From positions 1-6,840 of the forward strand of contig CACZNY010000464.1 of assembly GCA_902782655.1 (NCBI GenBank): a stretch of DNA of 6,840 nucleotides, written 5' to 3'. Shown here piece after piece: positions 1 through 5,678 of the stretch (within the stretch, counting starts at the first letter, position 1; each line of letters begins with the position of its first letter). The notes beneath the pieces are model-generated. The model was not told the DNA's origin. It searched no databases and saw only the letters and a list, made by a program, of their open reading frames with translations. Both the position numbers and the translations under genes were made by a program. Source of the DNA: an uncultured Lachnospiraceae bacterium (GTDB taxonomy: Bacteria; Bacillota; Clostridia; Lachnospirales; Lachnospiraceae).

Positions 1-348
1 GCCGGAGAACTTATGAGGACAGATGTCAAAGAAACGTCAGACTCATACGAACTGCAGATGAGCCTTCCCGGAATTGACAAGAAGGACATCAAGGCATCTC
101 TAAAGGACGGATACATGACGATCAACGCATCAACCTCAAAGAGTAATGATGAGAAAGATCAGGATAATCACTACATCCGCAGAGAGAGATATCAGGGCTC
201 TGTAAGCAGAACCTTCTTTGTAGGCGAGGCTGTAAAGGAAGAAGATATCAAGGCCAAATTTGAGAACGGTATCCTTACACTTACGGTTCCCAAGAAATCC
301 GAGGAGCCTAAGGTAGAGGAGCAGAAATACATAGCCATAGAAGGCTGA
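1..348 (+). CDS. Hsp20 family small heat-shock protein, 5' end cut off by window
   Basis: ATP-independent holdase chaperone of the alpha-crystallin (Hsp20) family, which binds unfolding proteins in the cytoplasm. The frame is already open at base 1 (A-G-E-L-M-R-T-D-V), so the ATG at 13 is probably an internal Met: in relatives this Met-x-x-Asp-[VI]-x-E stretch opens the alpha-crystallin domain after about 30-40 more N-terminal residues. The 115 residues visible carry the domain nearly whole: 'ELQMSLPGIDKKDI', the dimerisation-loop region rich in charged residues, 'RRERYQGSVSRTF', and the family signature 'NGILTLTVPK'. The C-terminal I-A-I fits the I-x-I motif that docks to neighbouring subunits in oligomers. 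It ends in TGA followed by a terminator, so it is transcriptionally separate from the pilus genes downstream. Family assignment is firm; the true start lies outside the window. Confidence 0.93.
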   Translation, partial: AGELMRTDVKETSDSYELQMSLPGIDKKDIKASLKDGYMTINASTSKSNDEKDQDNHYIRRERYQGSVSRTFFVGEAVKEEDIKAKFENGILTLTVPKKSEEPKVEEQKYIAIEG

Positions 349-384
349 CGCTCCCTTTTGGGGCAGAACATACCATCGATTATT

Positions 385-413
385 TCCCTGCCGGCTCTAA
401 GCGCCGGCAGGGA
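385..413 (+). terminator. Probable intrinsic terminator after the Hsp20 gene
   Basis: A perfect 10-bp GC-rich stem, CCCTGCCGGC (386-395) with GCCGGCAGGG (403-412), extends by one T-A pair and has a 7-nt loop. It sits 36 nt after the Hsp20 stop. The following tract (ATTTGGTATTT) is T-rich but interrupted, so termination may be incomplete. T residues also precede the stem, so it could act weakly on the other strand. Confidence 0.75.
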
Positions 414-474
414 TTTGGTATTTGAAACTTTCCCGGTCCTCCACATTGAGTCAATCCCTTTTTAAAAATATCTC

Positions 475-503
475 TTGACAAAACACACACAAAGGTGTAG
501 AGT
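475..503 (+). promoter_or_regulatory. Sigma-A type promoter for the Tad operon
   Basis: A perfect -35 TTGACA (475-480) is followed after 17 bp by TAGAGT (498-503), which matches TATAAT at 4 of 6 positions. An A/T tract just upstream (458-471, TTTTTAAAAATAT) could act as an UP element. It lies after the Hsp20 terminator and about 115 nt before tadV, the right place for an operon promoter. The start of transcription would be near 510. The weak -10 leaves room for an activator, but no operator was recognised. Confidence 0.65.
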
Positions 504-509
504 TTGTTT

Positions 510-619
510 ACTTCAAAAATCACATCAGGATTTTCTGAAGCCGCGTATCAGCGGCAGGTGATGCACAGGCAGTGCGAACCTGATACCAATCTTTCGATTA
601 CATAGGAAGCAGAAAACGT
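510..619 (+). promoter_or_regulatory. Structured 5' leader of the Tad operon, possible cis-regulatory RNA
   Basis: No reading frame of note. Helices seen: GCCGC/GCGGC (540-544/551-555) closing the 6-nt loop GTATCA; CAGGT/ACCTG (555-559/578-582) enclosing GCAC/GTGC (563-566/572-575); and AATC/GATT (588-591/596-599). The loop GTATCA (545-550) is fully complementary to TGATAC (581-586), giving a possible H-type pseudoknot. A rival helix pairs ATCAGG (524-529) with CCTGAT (579-584), which excludes the pseudoknot. Near the start codon, CTTTC (591-595) can pair with the ribosome-binding GGAAG (605-609) and competes with AATC/GATT. This pattern suits translational control, but I could not assign it to a known class. 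There is no terminator-like hairpin with a U run, so transcriptional attenuation is not supported. Confidence 0.4.
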
Positions 620-1042
620 ATGAGATCATATATGTTTTTAGTTACGCTTTTTATCTGTGCTCTTACAGATATCGTAACATTCAGGATCAAGAATCTGATC
701 CTTATCATTTCAGCCGCCGGGCTGCTGCTCTGCGATCTGTCAGGTTTTTCCGGGGGTGATACGTTAACTGACCTGCAGGCAGGTCTCATCATATTTTTGG
801 TACTTATCCCGTTCTACCTGTCAGGTCTTATGAGTGCAGGAGATATAAAGCTCCTTATGCTGTCCGCCATGTATGCTGGCCTACCCTCAATATGCATGAT
901 CACCGCAGCGAGCATTATATCGTCATCAGCCATAGTGATATGCATGAGCTTTTACAGAAAAGAGCCACTGACAAAAATAAAATTCCCGTTTGCTTTTGCT
1001 CTGCTGCTTGGAGCATTCCCATTCTGGTTCAGCATCTTTTAG
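620..1042 (+). CDS. tadV: TadV/CpaA-like prepilin peptidase (A24 aspartic protease)
   Basis: Membrane aspartic protease that removes the leader of Flp-type prepilins at the inner face of the membrane. The 140-residue product is almost entirely hydrophobic helices, with no N-terminal methylase domain, as usual for the CpaA/TadV branch. The first catalytic Asp is Asp17 in 'LTDIVTFRIKN', with the conserved basic residue and Asn after it. The second is Asp75 in 'MSAGDIKLL', the GxGD site. The first Gly of GxGD is Ser72 here. 'KIKFPFAFALLLGA' (about 119-132) matches the conserved K-[IV]-P-[FY]-[GA] region. AGGAAG (604-609) lies 10 nt before the ATG, slightly long spacing. It is the first gene of the operon, and its substrate is very likely the Flp pilin at 5482. 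Family confident; activity not provable from sequence. Confidence 0.9.
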   Translation: MRSYMFLVTLFICALTDIVTFRIKNLILIISAAGLLLCDLSGFSGGDTLTDLQAGLIIFLVLIPFYLSGLMSAGDIKLLMLSAMYAGLPSICMITAASIISSSAIVICMSFYRKEPLTKIKFPFAFALLLGAFPFWFSIF

Positions 1043-1048
1043 AGGAGG
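1043..1048 (+). promoter_or_regulatory. Ribosome binding site that sets the TadZ start
   Basis: AGGAGG directly follows the tadV stop codon (1040-1042) and is 4 nt from ATG 1053. It decides for this start over the in-frame ATG at 990 inside tadV, which has no such site. The spacing is short, but the match is complete. Confidence 0.85.
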
Positions 1049-1052
1049 TATT

Positions 1053-2048
1053 ATGATTTCCGCATCAAATCCAAATATGGCAGTATATTTCAATGACAAC
1101 GATTACCTTGAAAGCTTCTTAAACTATCTAAGTGAAAAAAACACCGGTTTTCTATGCTCCGGTTTTACCAAAAGTGAAAGCCTGGCTGACTTTGCAGAAA
1201 AAAATCCCATATCTCTACTTCTCACCGACGACAGCTGCTATAAAAATGACGCCAGATTCATAAATTCAGAAATAACCGTTGTCCTTACCGAAAGACCGGA
1301 TAAGACAGGATCAGACAGTCTGTATGAGATAAATATCCTTCAGCCGGTTGACGAGATCCTGAGAGAGATCCTCAGGATCGCAGCCGAGGCAGACCTGTCG
1401 GTAGATCAGGAAAGATTTTCGGCAACCGGAAATCTATATACGTTTATCTCGCCTGTAGGACGATCGTTAAAGACAACCTTTGCCTTTGCGTTAGCACAGC
1501 TTCTGTCAGATAAGGATAATACAATATATTTAAATCTTGAGCCGGACTCCGGTTTTTCAGTCCTCTTCAATCAGGATTACGGGACGGATCTGTCCGATCT
1601 GATATTCTATCTGCGCGACAGTCAGGAAGCTAAACTTTCTCTGCTGCTGCAGAGCGCCATCCACTCCAGACAGGGTGTAAGCTTTATCCCGCCGGTGATG
1701 AATCCCGGAGACATTTTCCAGATCAACAGTGATGAGATCATAAAGCTTTTGGATCTGCTCCATGAAAACGGATACCGGAATATAGTCGTCGATATGGGCA
1801 CCCTTCTTCCGGGCTTTGAAAAAATCCTCTCCTCCAGCAACAGCATTTTCATGCCGATAAGGTCAGACGGGATGTCCACAGCAAAAACAGCTCAGTTCCT
1901 GTCTTATCTAAGGACTCTGGAGGATACGACACTTGAAGAAAAAATTGTCCGTCTCGAACCGCCTTTTTTTAAGAATCTTCCGCTGATAACCGATAACCTG
2001 CGCCACACTGAAGCCGGTAAGTATCTGGAGGGCATGATCCATGGATGA
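1053..2048 (+). CDS. tadZ: TadZ/CpaE-like pilus localisation ATPase, degenerate P-loop
   Basis: MinD/ParA-like protein that in Tad systems places the assembly machine, often at a pole. The product has 331 residues. Residues 1-110 look like an atypical receiver domain: alternating strands and helices with 'LLLTDD' (55-60) and 'ITVVLTE' (74-80). A SIMIBI-type ATPase domain follows. Its P-loop 'ISPVGRSLKTTF' (132-143) keeps Lys140-Thr-Thr but has Leu139 where Gly normally precedes Lys, and it lacks the early signature Lys of MinD/ParA proteins. 'NIVVD' (243-247) is the Walker B-like strand. 'PVGR.LKT' resembles the form seen in clostridial CpaE-like proteins, so the drift may belong to the family. 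The 3' end overlaps tadA by 8 nt, pointing to coupled translation. The role is inferred from fold and context; nucleotide binding is uncertain. Confidence 0.82.
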   Translation: MISASNPNMAVYFNDNDYLESFLNYLSEKNTGFLCSGFTKSESLADFAEKNPISLLLTDDSCYKNDARFINSEITVVLTERPDKTGSDSLYEINILQPVDEILREILRIAAEADLSVDQERFSATGNLYTFISPVGRSLKTTFAFALAQLLSDKDNTIYLNLEPDSGFSVLFNQDYGTDLSDLIFYLRDSQEAKLSLLLQSAIHSRQGVSFIPPVMNPGDIFQINSDEIIKLLDLLHENGYRNIVVDMGTLLPGFEKILSSSNSIFMPIRSDGMSTAKTAQFLSYLRTLEDTTLEEKIVRLEPPFFKNLPLITDNLRHTEAGKYLEGMIHG

Positions 2049-3291
2049 AAGTGAACTGAATCTTTATGACAATCGTTTTTCCATACTTAAAGAAGAGATA
2101 ATATCAAGGATCGATATGTCAAGAGACGTATCTGATGACGAAATAAAAGACATTATTAAGGATACAATTTACGAGCTGCGGCAAAAAGAGAATATCAGTC
2201 TTGCAGAAAGGGAAGAGCTTTTCCGTCTTTTATTCTATGAAGTCAGAAGACTCGGGATCCTTGAAGAGCTCATAGCGGACAATTCAGTCACCGAGATAAT
2301 GGTAAACGGCACTAATGATATATTTATAGAAAAAAACGGTGCCATCTCCAAATGGGATCGGCATTTTGAATCACAGGAAAAACTCAGATCAGTGATCCAG
2401 CAGATAGTCGCCAAAAGCAACCGTGTCGTCAATGAAGCTTCCCCAATAGTTGATGCAAGACTTGAAAACGGAGCCCGTGTAAACGTAGTAATGAATCCGG
2501 TCGCTATCAACGGACCGATCCTCACCATAAGGCGGTTTCCTGACGATCCTATAACAATGAAAGACCTGATCGCCTTTTCCTCTGTCACTGCCGAGGCTGC
2601 TGAATATCTGCAAAAGCTCGTAATTTCCGGTTACAACATATTCGTTTCGGGAGGCACAGGATCAGGTAAGACTACCTTCCTTAACGCTCTGTCTGAGTAT
2701 ATACCGCACGATGAGCGCGTCATCACCATAGAGGATTCTGCCGAGCTCCAGATAAAGGGGATAGACAATCTGGTAAAGCTTGAAACAAGAAACGCCAATG
2801 TAGAAGGCCTGAAAGAAATCAGCATAAGAGATCTGATAAAAGCCTCTCTCCGCATGAGACCTGACAGGATCATCGTCGGGGAAATAAGGGATGGAGCTGC
2901 TTTGGATTTCCTTTCCGCTGCCAATACCGGACATGATGGCTCACTTTGTACGGGACACGCAAACAGCGCAAAGGACATGCTTTCCAGAATCGAAACAATG
3001 GTATTGATGGGGATGGATCTTCCGCTTTCCGCCATACGGAGACAGATGGCCTCTGCCATAGATATCATAATCCATCTTGGAAGGCTAAGGGACCGGAGCC
3101 GGAAGGTACTTGAGATCACGGAATTAACAGGGCTCTCAAACGGTGAATTTACTCTGAATCCGCTGTTCAGCTTCATTGAGGAAGGAGAAACCAAACATGG
3201 CCTTATCAAAGGCAGTCTCAAAAAAACGGGAAAACTTTCATACATCGAAAAGCTCCAAAGACATGGTCTTTATGATAAGAATTCTGTTTGA
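2041..3291 (+). CDS. tadA: TadA/CpaF-type pilus assembly motor ATPase
   Basis: Cytoplasmic hexameric ATPase of the type II/IV secretion superfamily (CpaF/TadA group), which drives pilin polymerisation through the TadB/TadC platform. At 416 residues it is close to normal length and complete. Residues 1-75 are a helical, charged N-terminus. The N2-like domain follows ('LIADNSVTEIMVNGTNDIFIE' region, 77-97; 'NEASPIVDARLENGARVN', 131-148). The ATPase core has Walker A 'GGTGSGKTT' (204-212), the Asp box 'ITIEDSAEL' (228-236), Walker B 'RIIVGEIRDGAA' (276-287) and the His box 'TGHDGSLCTGHANS' (296-309). All catalytic motifs are intact. The C-terminal 'GSLKKTGKLSYIEKLQRHGL' also matches the family, so the frame is real to its stop. 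GGAGGG (2027-2032) is 8 nt from the ATG. The end overlaps tadB. Confidence 0.97.
   Translation: MDESELNLYDNRFSILKEEIISRIDMSRDVSDDEIKDIIKDTIYELRQKENISLAEREELFRLLFYEVRRLGILEELIADNSVTEIMVNGTNDIFIEKNGAISKWDRHFESQEKLRSVIQQIVAKSNRVVNEASPIVDARLENGARVNVVMNPVAINGPILTIRRFPDDPITMKDLIAFSSVTAEAAEYLQKLVISGYNIFVSGGTGSGKTTFLNALSEYIPHDERVITIEDSAELQIKGIDNLVKLETRNANVEGLKEISIRDLIKASLRMRPDRIIVGEIRDGAALDFLSAANTGHDGSLCTGHANSAKDMLSRIETMVLMGMDLPLSAIRRQMASAIDIIIHLGRLRDRSRKVLEITELTGLSNGEFTLNPLFSFIEEGETKHGLIKGSLKKTGKLSYIEKLQRHGLYDKNSV
3182..3187 (+). promoter_or_regulatory. Ribosome binding site favouring the early tadB start
   Basis: AAGGAG lies inside the tadA coding sequence, 9 nt before ATG 3197. No comparable site precedes the in-frame ATGs at 3263 or 3272. 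It also encodes Glu-rich residues of TadA, so the match could be coincidental. Confidence 0.6.
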
Positions 3292-3973
3292 ATGGCTGGG
3301 ACTGGACGCATTAACCTCGTATATTTTCTACAGAAGCATATATGCTTTTCTGCTTCTAATGCCGGGCATCATCTTCTATGCAAAATTCCGTATGCATATA
3401 TGGAAAAGAGAAAGGAAAGCTTCCCTGTCCCTGCAATTCAGGGAGAGTATCCTGGCAGTAAGCACATCTCTAAACGCCGGATATTCAATCGAAAACTCAT
3501 TCATTGAAGCTTATCATGATATGAGGAAAATGTACGGGGATGAGGCTCCAATAACCGGAGAATATCAGAGAATAGTCCTGAGATTAAGAGACAACGAACA
3601 GATAGAAGACATAATACGTGACTTTGCTAAGAGATGCGAAATAGAGGATATAAACGATTTTGCCGCAGTGTTTGAATCAGCAAAACGGATAGGTGGAGAT
3701 ATGACAGGCATAATAAAGAGGGCTGCAGGAAATATCAGCGAGAAGATAGCAGTCAAGCGGGAAATAGAAACCTCCATGAGCGCCAGGAAGCTGGAGCTTA
3801 AGATCATGACAGCCGTACCGGTTTTTATCCTGCTCTATCTGCAGGCAAGCTCCCCGGGCTTTACCTCCGTTCTATACCATAATCCCACGGGACAGATCAT
3901 AATGACAGCTGCGCTGGCGCTATATCTTGCAGGGATCATCGCGGCTTTGAAAATAGTCAATATAGAGGTTTGA
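3197..3973 (+). CDS. tadB: TadB-like pilus platform membrane protein (T2SF family)
   Basis: Inner-membrane platform subunit of the Tad machine, in the GspF/T2SF family; it is thought to work with TadC and contact the TadA motor. The start at ATG 3197 gives 258 residues. A basic N-terminus and the segment 'FYRSIYAFLLLMPGIIFYA' (44-62) form the first membrane helix. The cytoplasmic T2SF domain (about 78-200) has 'QFRESILAVSTSLNAGYSIE' (80-99), an Asp/Glu-rich middle, and 'VFESAKRIGGDMTGII' (158-173). Two C-terminal membrane helices lie at about 203-217 and 233-253. The start is the weak point: 3197 has a good ribosome binding site but overlaps tadA by 95 nt, while 3263 or 3272 would shorten the overlap but have none. 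Clostridial relatives usually have some 30 residues before the first helix, which favours 3197. The gap to tadC is 2 nt. Confidence 0.88.
   Translation: MALSKAVSKKRENFHTSKSSKDMVFMIRILFEWLGLDALTSYIFYRSIYAFLLLMPGIIFYAKFRMHIWKRERKASLSLQFRESILAVSTSLNAGYSIENSFIEAYHDMRKMYGDEAPITGEYQRIVLRLRDNEQIEDIIRDFAKRCEIEDINDFAAVFESAKRIGGDMTGIIKRAAGNISEKIAVKREIETSMSARKLELKIMTAVPVFILLYLQASSPGFTSVLYHNPTGQIIMTAALALYLAGIIAALKIVNIEV
3964..3968 (+). promoter_or_regulatory. Ribosome binding site that sets the tadC start
   Basis: AGAGG at the end of tadB lies 7 nt before ATG 3976. The in-frame TTG at 3970 would be 1 nt from this site and is too close, so ATG 3976 is preferred. Confidence 0.65.
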
Positions 3974-3975
3974 TC

Positions 3976-5328
3976 ATGCGTATTTTCCATCGTCTTGCCG
4001 GAGTTATACTGAAATTTATCACACCAAAGGAAACAGAATCCATACGTGAGGAACAGATGCTTTTGCATCCCGGAATTCCCGGAGCAAAGCTGACAAGAGA
4101 ATACTATGAAAATAAGTTCGCCATACTTCTTGCAGTATTGACAATAGGATTCATTACATCTGTACTGATCCTTATAAAAGACATAAGGCAGTCCGGAAGC
4201 ATCGAGTACAGCCGTATAGAACGCCGATCCTATGGAGAAGGGGAAATGACAGTGCCTGTAGATCTATATTCTGACGGAAAACTGTTTCAGAAGGATAAGA
4301 TCATCACAGTTGCAGAAAAACACTACACCGAACAGGAAGCAGACCGTGTATTTAAAAAAGTAGAGACGGAACTGGGATCCTCGATCCTTGGCGAGAACCA
4401 GTCAGCTGATCATATAGATCATGACCTTACTCTTCCGGATTCGTCCGAGCATTACCCGGTATCTATTGAATGGTCAGTGGGAGATTATGACGTACTGGAC
4501 AATGACGGCCATATCCAAAGGGACTTTCACGATGAGACCGGTCGTACGGTTGAGCTTACCGCCTCCCTTTCCTATGAAAACTATCACGAAGATTTCTCTT
4601 TTTTCGTAAAGGTATACCCTTTGCTCCTGGCACCCGAGGACAGGCTTTCATACGAAATAGACCGTACAATAAACCGATATGCATCGGAAACCATAAGTGC
4701 TGATGCCCAGGTGCTTCCCGATACGGTAGAAGGGCATAGCCTGACCTACAAAAGATCTCTTCCTCATACATGGATCTATGTACTGATCATGACAGTTTTT
4801 GCAGCTTTTCTGGTATACACCGGGAAAGACCACGATCTGAAAAAAGAAGTTGGAAAGAGGGAGAGGGAAATGCTTCTTGATTATCCTGAGGTTGTGAGTA
4901 AGCTCACCCTTCTTATCGGAGCCGGACTGACATTAAGATCAGCCTTCGAAAAGGTAGCAATGGATTATAAAAACCGAACCTATGGACGGCAGTCCTTCGC
5001 CTGTGAAGAAATGCTGATCACCGTATATCGGATGCGGAGCGGTGTAAGTGAATACGAAGCCTATCTTGATTTTGGAAAGAGATGCGCCGTGAAGCGATAT
5101 ACGAAGCTTGGAGCACTGTTTTCCCAAAATATAAAAAAAGGCAGTCTTGGTCTTCTGCCCGAGCTGGAAAAGGAAGTGCATGACGCATTCGAGGAACGGA
5201 AGGCAAATGCCAGAAAGCGCGGTGAAGAAGCCGGCACGATGCTTTTGCTGCCTATGGCTCTGATGCTGTCAGTTGTAATGATCATAGTAATAGTACCGGC
5301 ATTTCTGTCATTTACTATGACTTTCTGA
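3976..5328 (+). CDS. tadC: TadC-like platform protein with extracytoplasmic Ig-like insert
   Basis: Second T2SF-family platform protein, 450 residues against about 300 for proteobacterial TadC. Membrane helix 1 is at about 48-68. A polar region of nearly 200 residues (69-265) follows, then helix 2 (about 266-282), a cytoplasmic T2SF domain (about 300-415, with 'LLIGAGLTLRSAFEKVA', 312-328, and 'LGALFSQNIKKGS', 378-390), and the last helix with 'GTMLLLPMALML' (420-431), a TadC hallmark. By topology the 69-265 region should be outside the membrane. Residues 113-140 look like a helical segment. Residues 147-213, with 'DLTLP', 'VSIEWSV', 'DNDGHI' and 'TVELTASLSY', follow the pattern of atrophied bacterial Ig (aBig) domains. 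It follows tadB by 2 nt. Identity of the T2SF part is strong; the Ig-like assignment rests on pattern only. Confidence 0.88.
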   Translation: MRIFHRLAGVILKFITPKETESIREEQMLLHPGIPGAKLTREYYENKFAILLAVLTIGFITSVLILIKDIRQSGSIEYSRIERRSYGEGEMTVPVDLYSDGKLFQKDKIITVAEKHYTEQEADRVFKKVETELGSSILGENQSADHIDHDLTLPDSSEHYPVSIEWSVGDYDVLDNDGHIQRDFHDETGRTVELTASLSYENYHEDFSFFVKVYPLLLAPEDRLSYEIDRTINRYASETISADAQVLPDTVEGHSLTYKRSLPHTWIYVLIMTVFAAFLVYTGKDHDLKKEVGKREREMLLDYPEVVSKLTLLIGAGLTLRSAFEKVAMDYKNRTYGRQSFACEEMLITVYRMRSGVSEYEAYLDFGKRCAVKRYTKLGALFSQNIKKGSLGLLPELEKEVHDAFEERKANARKRGEEAGTMLLLPMALMLSVVMIIVIVPAFLSFTMTF

Positions 5329-5358
5329 ATGAAAAATCGGAATATCACTCAGAAATCG

Positions 5359-5390
5359 CGCGTTCCGCGGGTTGCACCTCCCGCAACGCG
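5359..5390 (+). repeat. Strong bulged hairpin upstream of flp
   Basis: Inverted repeat of 11 paired positions, nine of them G-C, with CC bulged (5365-5366) and loop TTGCACCT (5372-5379). It lies 31 nt after the tadC stop. Possible roles are 3'-end protection of the upstream message, an RNA-processing boundary, or part of a flp leader. Confidence 0.7.
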
Positions 5391-5468
5391 AGAGCCTGGT
5401 GTACTGCCGTTTCGTATCTGAGCTGTGTCCGATGTGCTTATACACATCTGTACATAAATAATAATGAA

Positions 5469-5474
5469 AGGAGG
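5469..5474 (+). promoter_or_regulatory. Near-ideal ribosome binding site of flp
   Basis: AGGAGG with 7-nt spacing to ATG 5482, in an A-rich, probably unpaired setting. It fixes the start at 5482 rather than the in-frame ATG at 5464, which precedes the site. It suggests high translation, as expected for a major pilin. Confidence 0.88.
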
Positions 5475-5481
5475 AAAAACC

Positions 5482-5652
5482 ATGCTGAAGTCATTAAAAA
5501 GCTTTATCAAAGAAGAAGACGGGATAGGGACAGTGGAAATGATACTGATACTGGTCGTTCTCATCGGACTGGTCCTGATATTTAAAAAACAGCTTACCGA
5601 TCTGGTAAACAGTATCTTCAAGACGATCAACGATAAAGCAAAATCCGTATAA
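5482..5652 (+). CDS. flp: Flp/TadA-type class III prepilin, major pilin candidate
   Basis: Small pilin subunit of 56 residues. A short basic leader (MLKSLKSFIKEEDG) ends in Gly14, the expected cleavage point for the TadV peptidase. The mature part begins I-G-T-V-E, with Glu19 at mature position 5, the hallmark of type IV pilins. The hydrophobic helix 'MILILVVLIGLVLIF' (20-34) follows, then a polar tail of about 22 residues ending K-S-V. The mature chain would be about 42 residues, in the range of Flp-type pilins. The 'EEDGIGTVEM' context is typical of clostridial Flp-like proteins, which often lack the Tyr pair of the proteobacterial Flp motif. The strong ribosome binding site and the separate, structured upstream region suggest pilin output is set apart from the machinery genes. 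It might instead be a minor pilin if another flp gene exists outside the window. Confidence 0.88.
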   Translation: MLKSLKSFIKEEDGIGTVEMILILVVLIGLVLIFKKQLTDLVNSIFKTINDKAKSV

Positions 5653-5669
5653 TACCAATATCAAAACAT

Positions 5670-5674
5670 GGAGG
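5670..5674 (+). promoter_or_regulatory. Ribosome binding site that sets the start of the last gene
   Basis: GGAGG with 4-nt spacing to ATG 5679. The ATG at 5668 overlapping it reads only three codons before TAA, so it is not a start. Confidence 0.75.
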
Positions 5675-5678
5675 CATA

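Larger units (their letters stand above)
5329..5481 (+). other. Structured spacer between tadC and flp
   Basis: No supported gene in 153 nt. The main element is a stem CGCGTT + GCGGG (5359-5364, 5367-5371) pairing with CCCGC + AACGCG (5380-5390). That makes 11 bp with a 2-nt bulge (CC) and an 8-nt loop. CTCAG (5348-5352) can pair with CTGAG (5418-5422) and enclose it. A second hairpin is GATGTG/CACATC (5431-5436/5443-5448). No U run follows either, so classic termination is not indicated. The A-rich stretch before the flp ribosome binding site looks open. I found no convincing promoter here. Confidence 0.55.

Noticed and set aside
521..610. c-di-GMP (GEMM-I or class II) riboswitch in the tadV leader
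   Set aside because: GCACAGGC (563-570) faintly recalls the GEMM-I core, but the ACGCAAAGC block and the 3' GGTTACC-like receptor are absent and the helices are arranged differently. Class II core bases are also missing.
990..1052. Upstream start of the TadZ gene at ATG 990
   Set aside because: It would lie inside tadV, adds 21 residues that are an out-of-frame reading of tadV, and has no ribosome site, whereas AGGAGG precedes ATG 1053.
2631..3245. 204-codon open frame on the minus strand opposite tadA
   Set aside because: It is the antisense shadow of the conserved ATPase core; the product is low-complexity Ser/Leu/Pro-rich and matches no family.
3292..3507. 71-codon open frame starting just after the tadA stop
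   Set aside because: It lies wholly within conserved tadB in another frame, has no ribosome site and gives no recognisable protein.
5359..5390. Intrinsic terminator after tadC
   Set aside because: The stem is strong, but AGAGCCTGG follows instead of a U run, so standard Rho-independent termination is unlikely.
5349..5630. Minus-strand frame across the tadC-flp spacer
   Set aside because: Most of it is antisense to flp and the hairpin region; no ribosome site or family resemblance.
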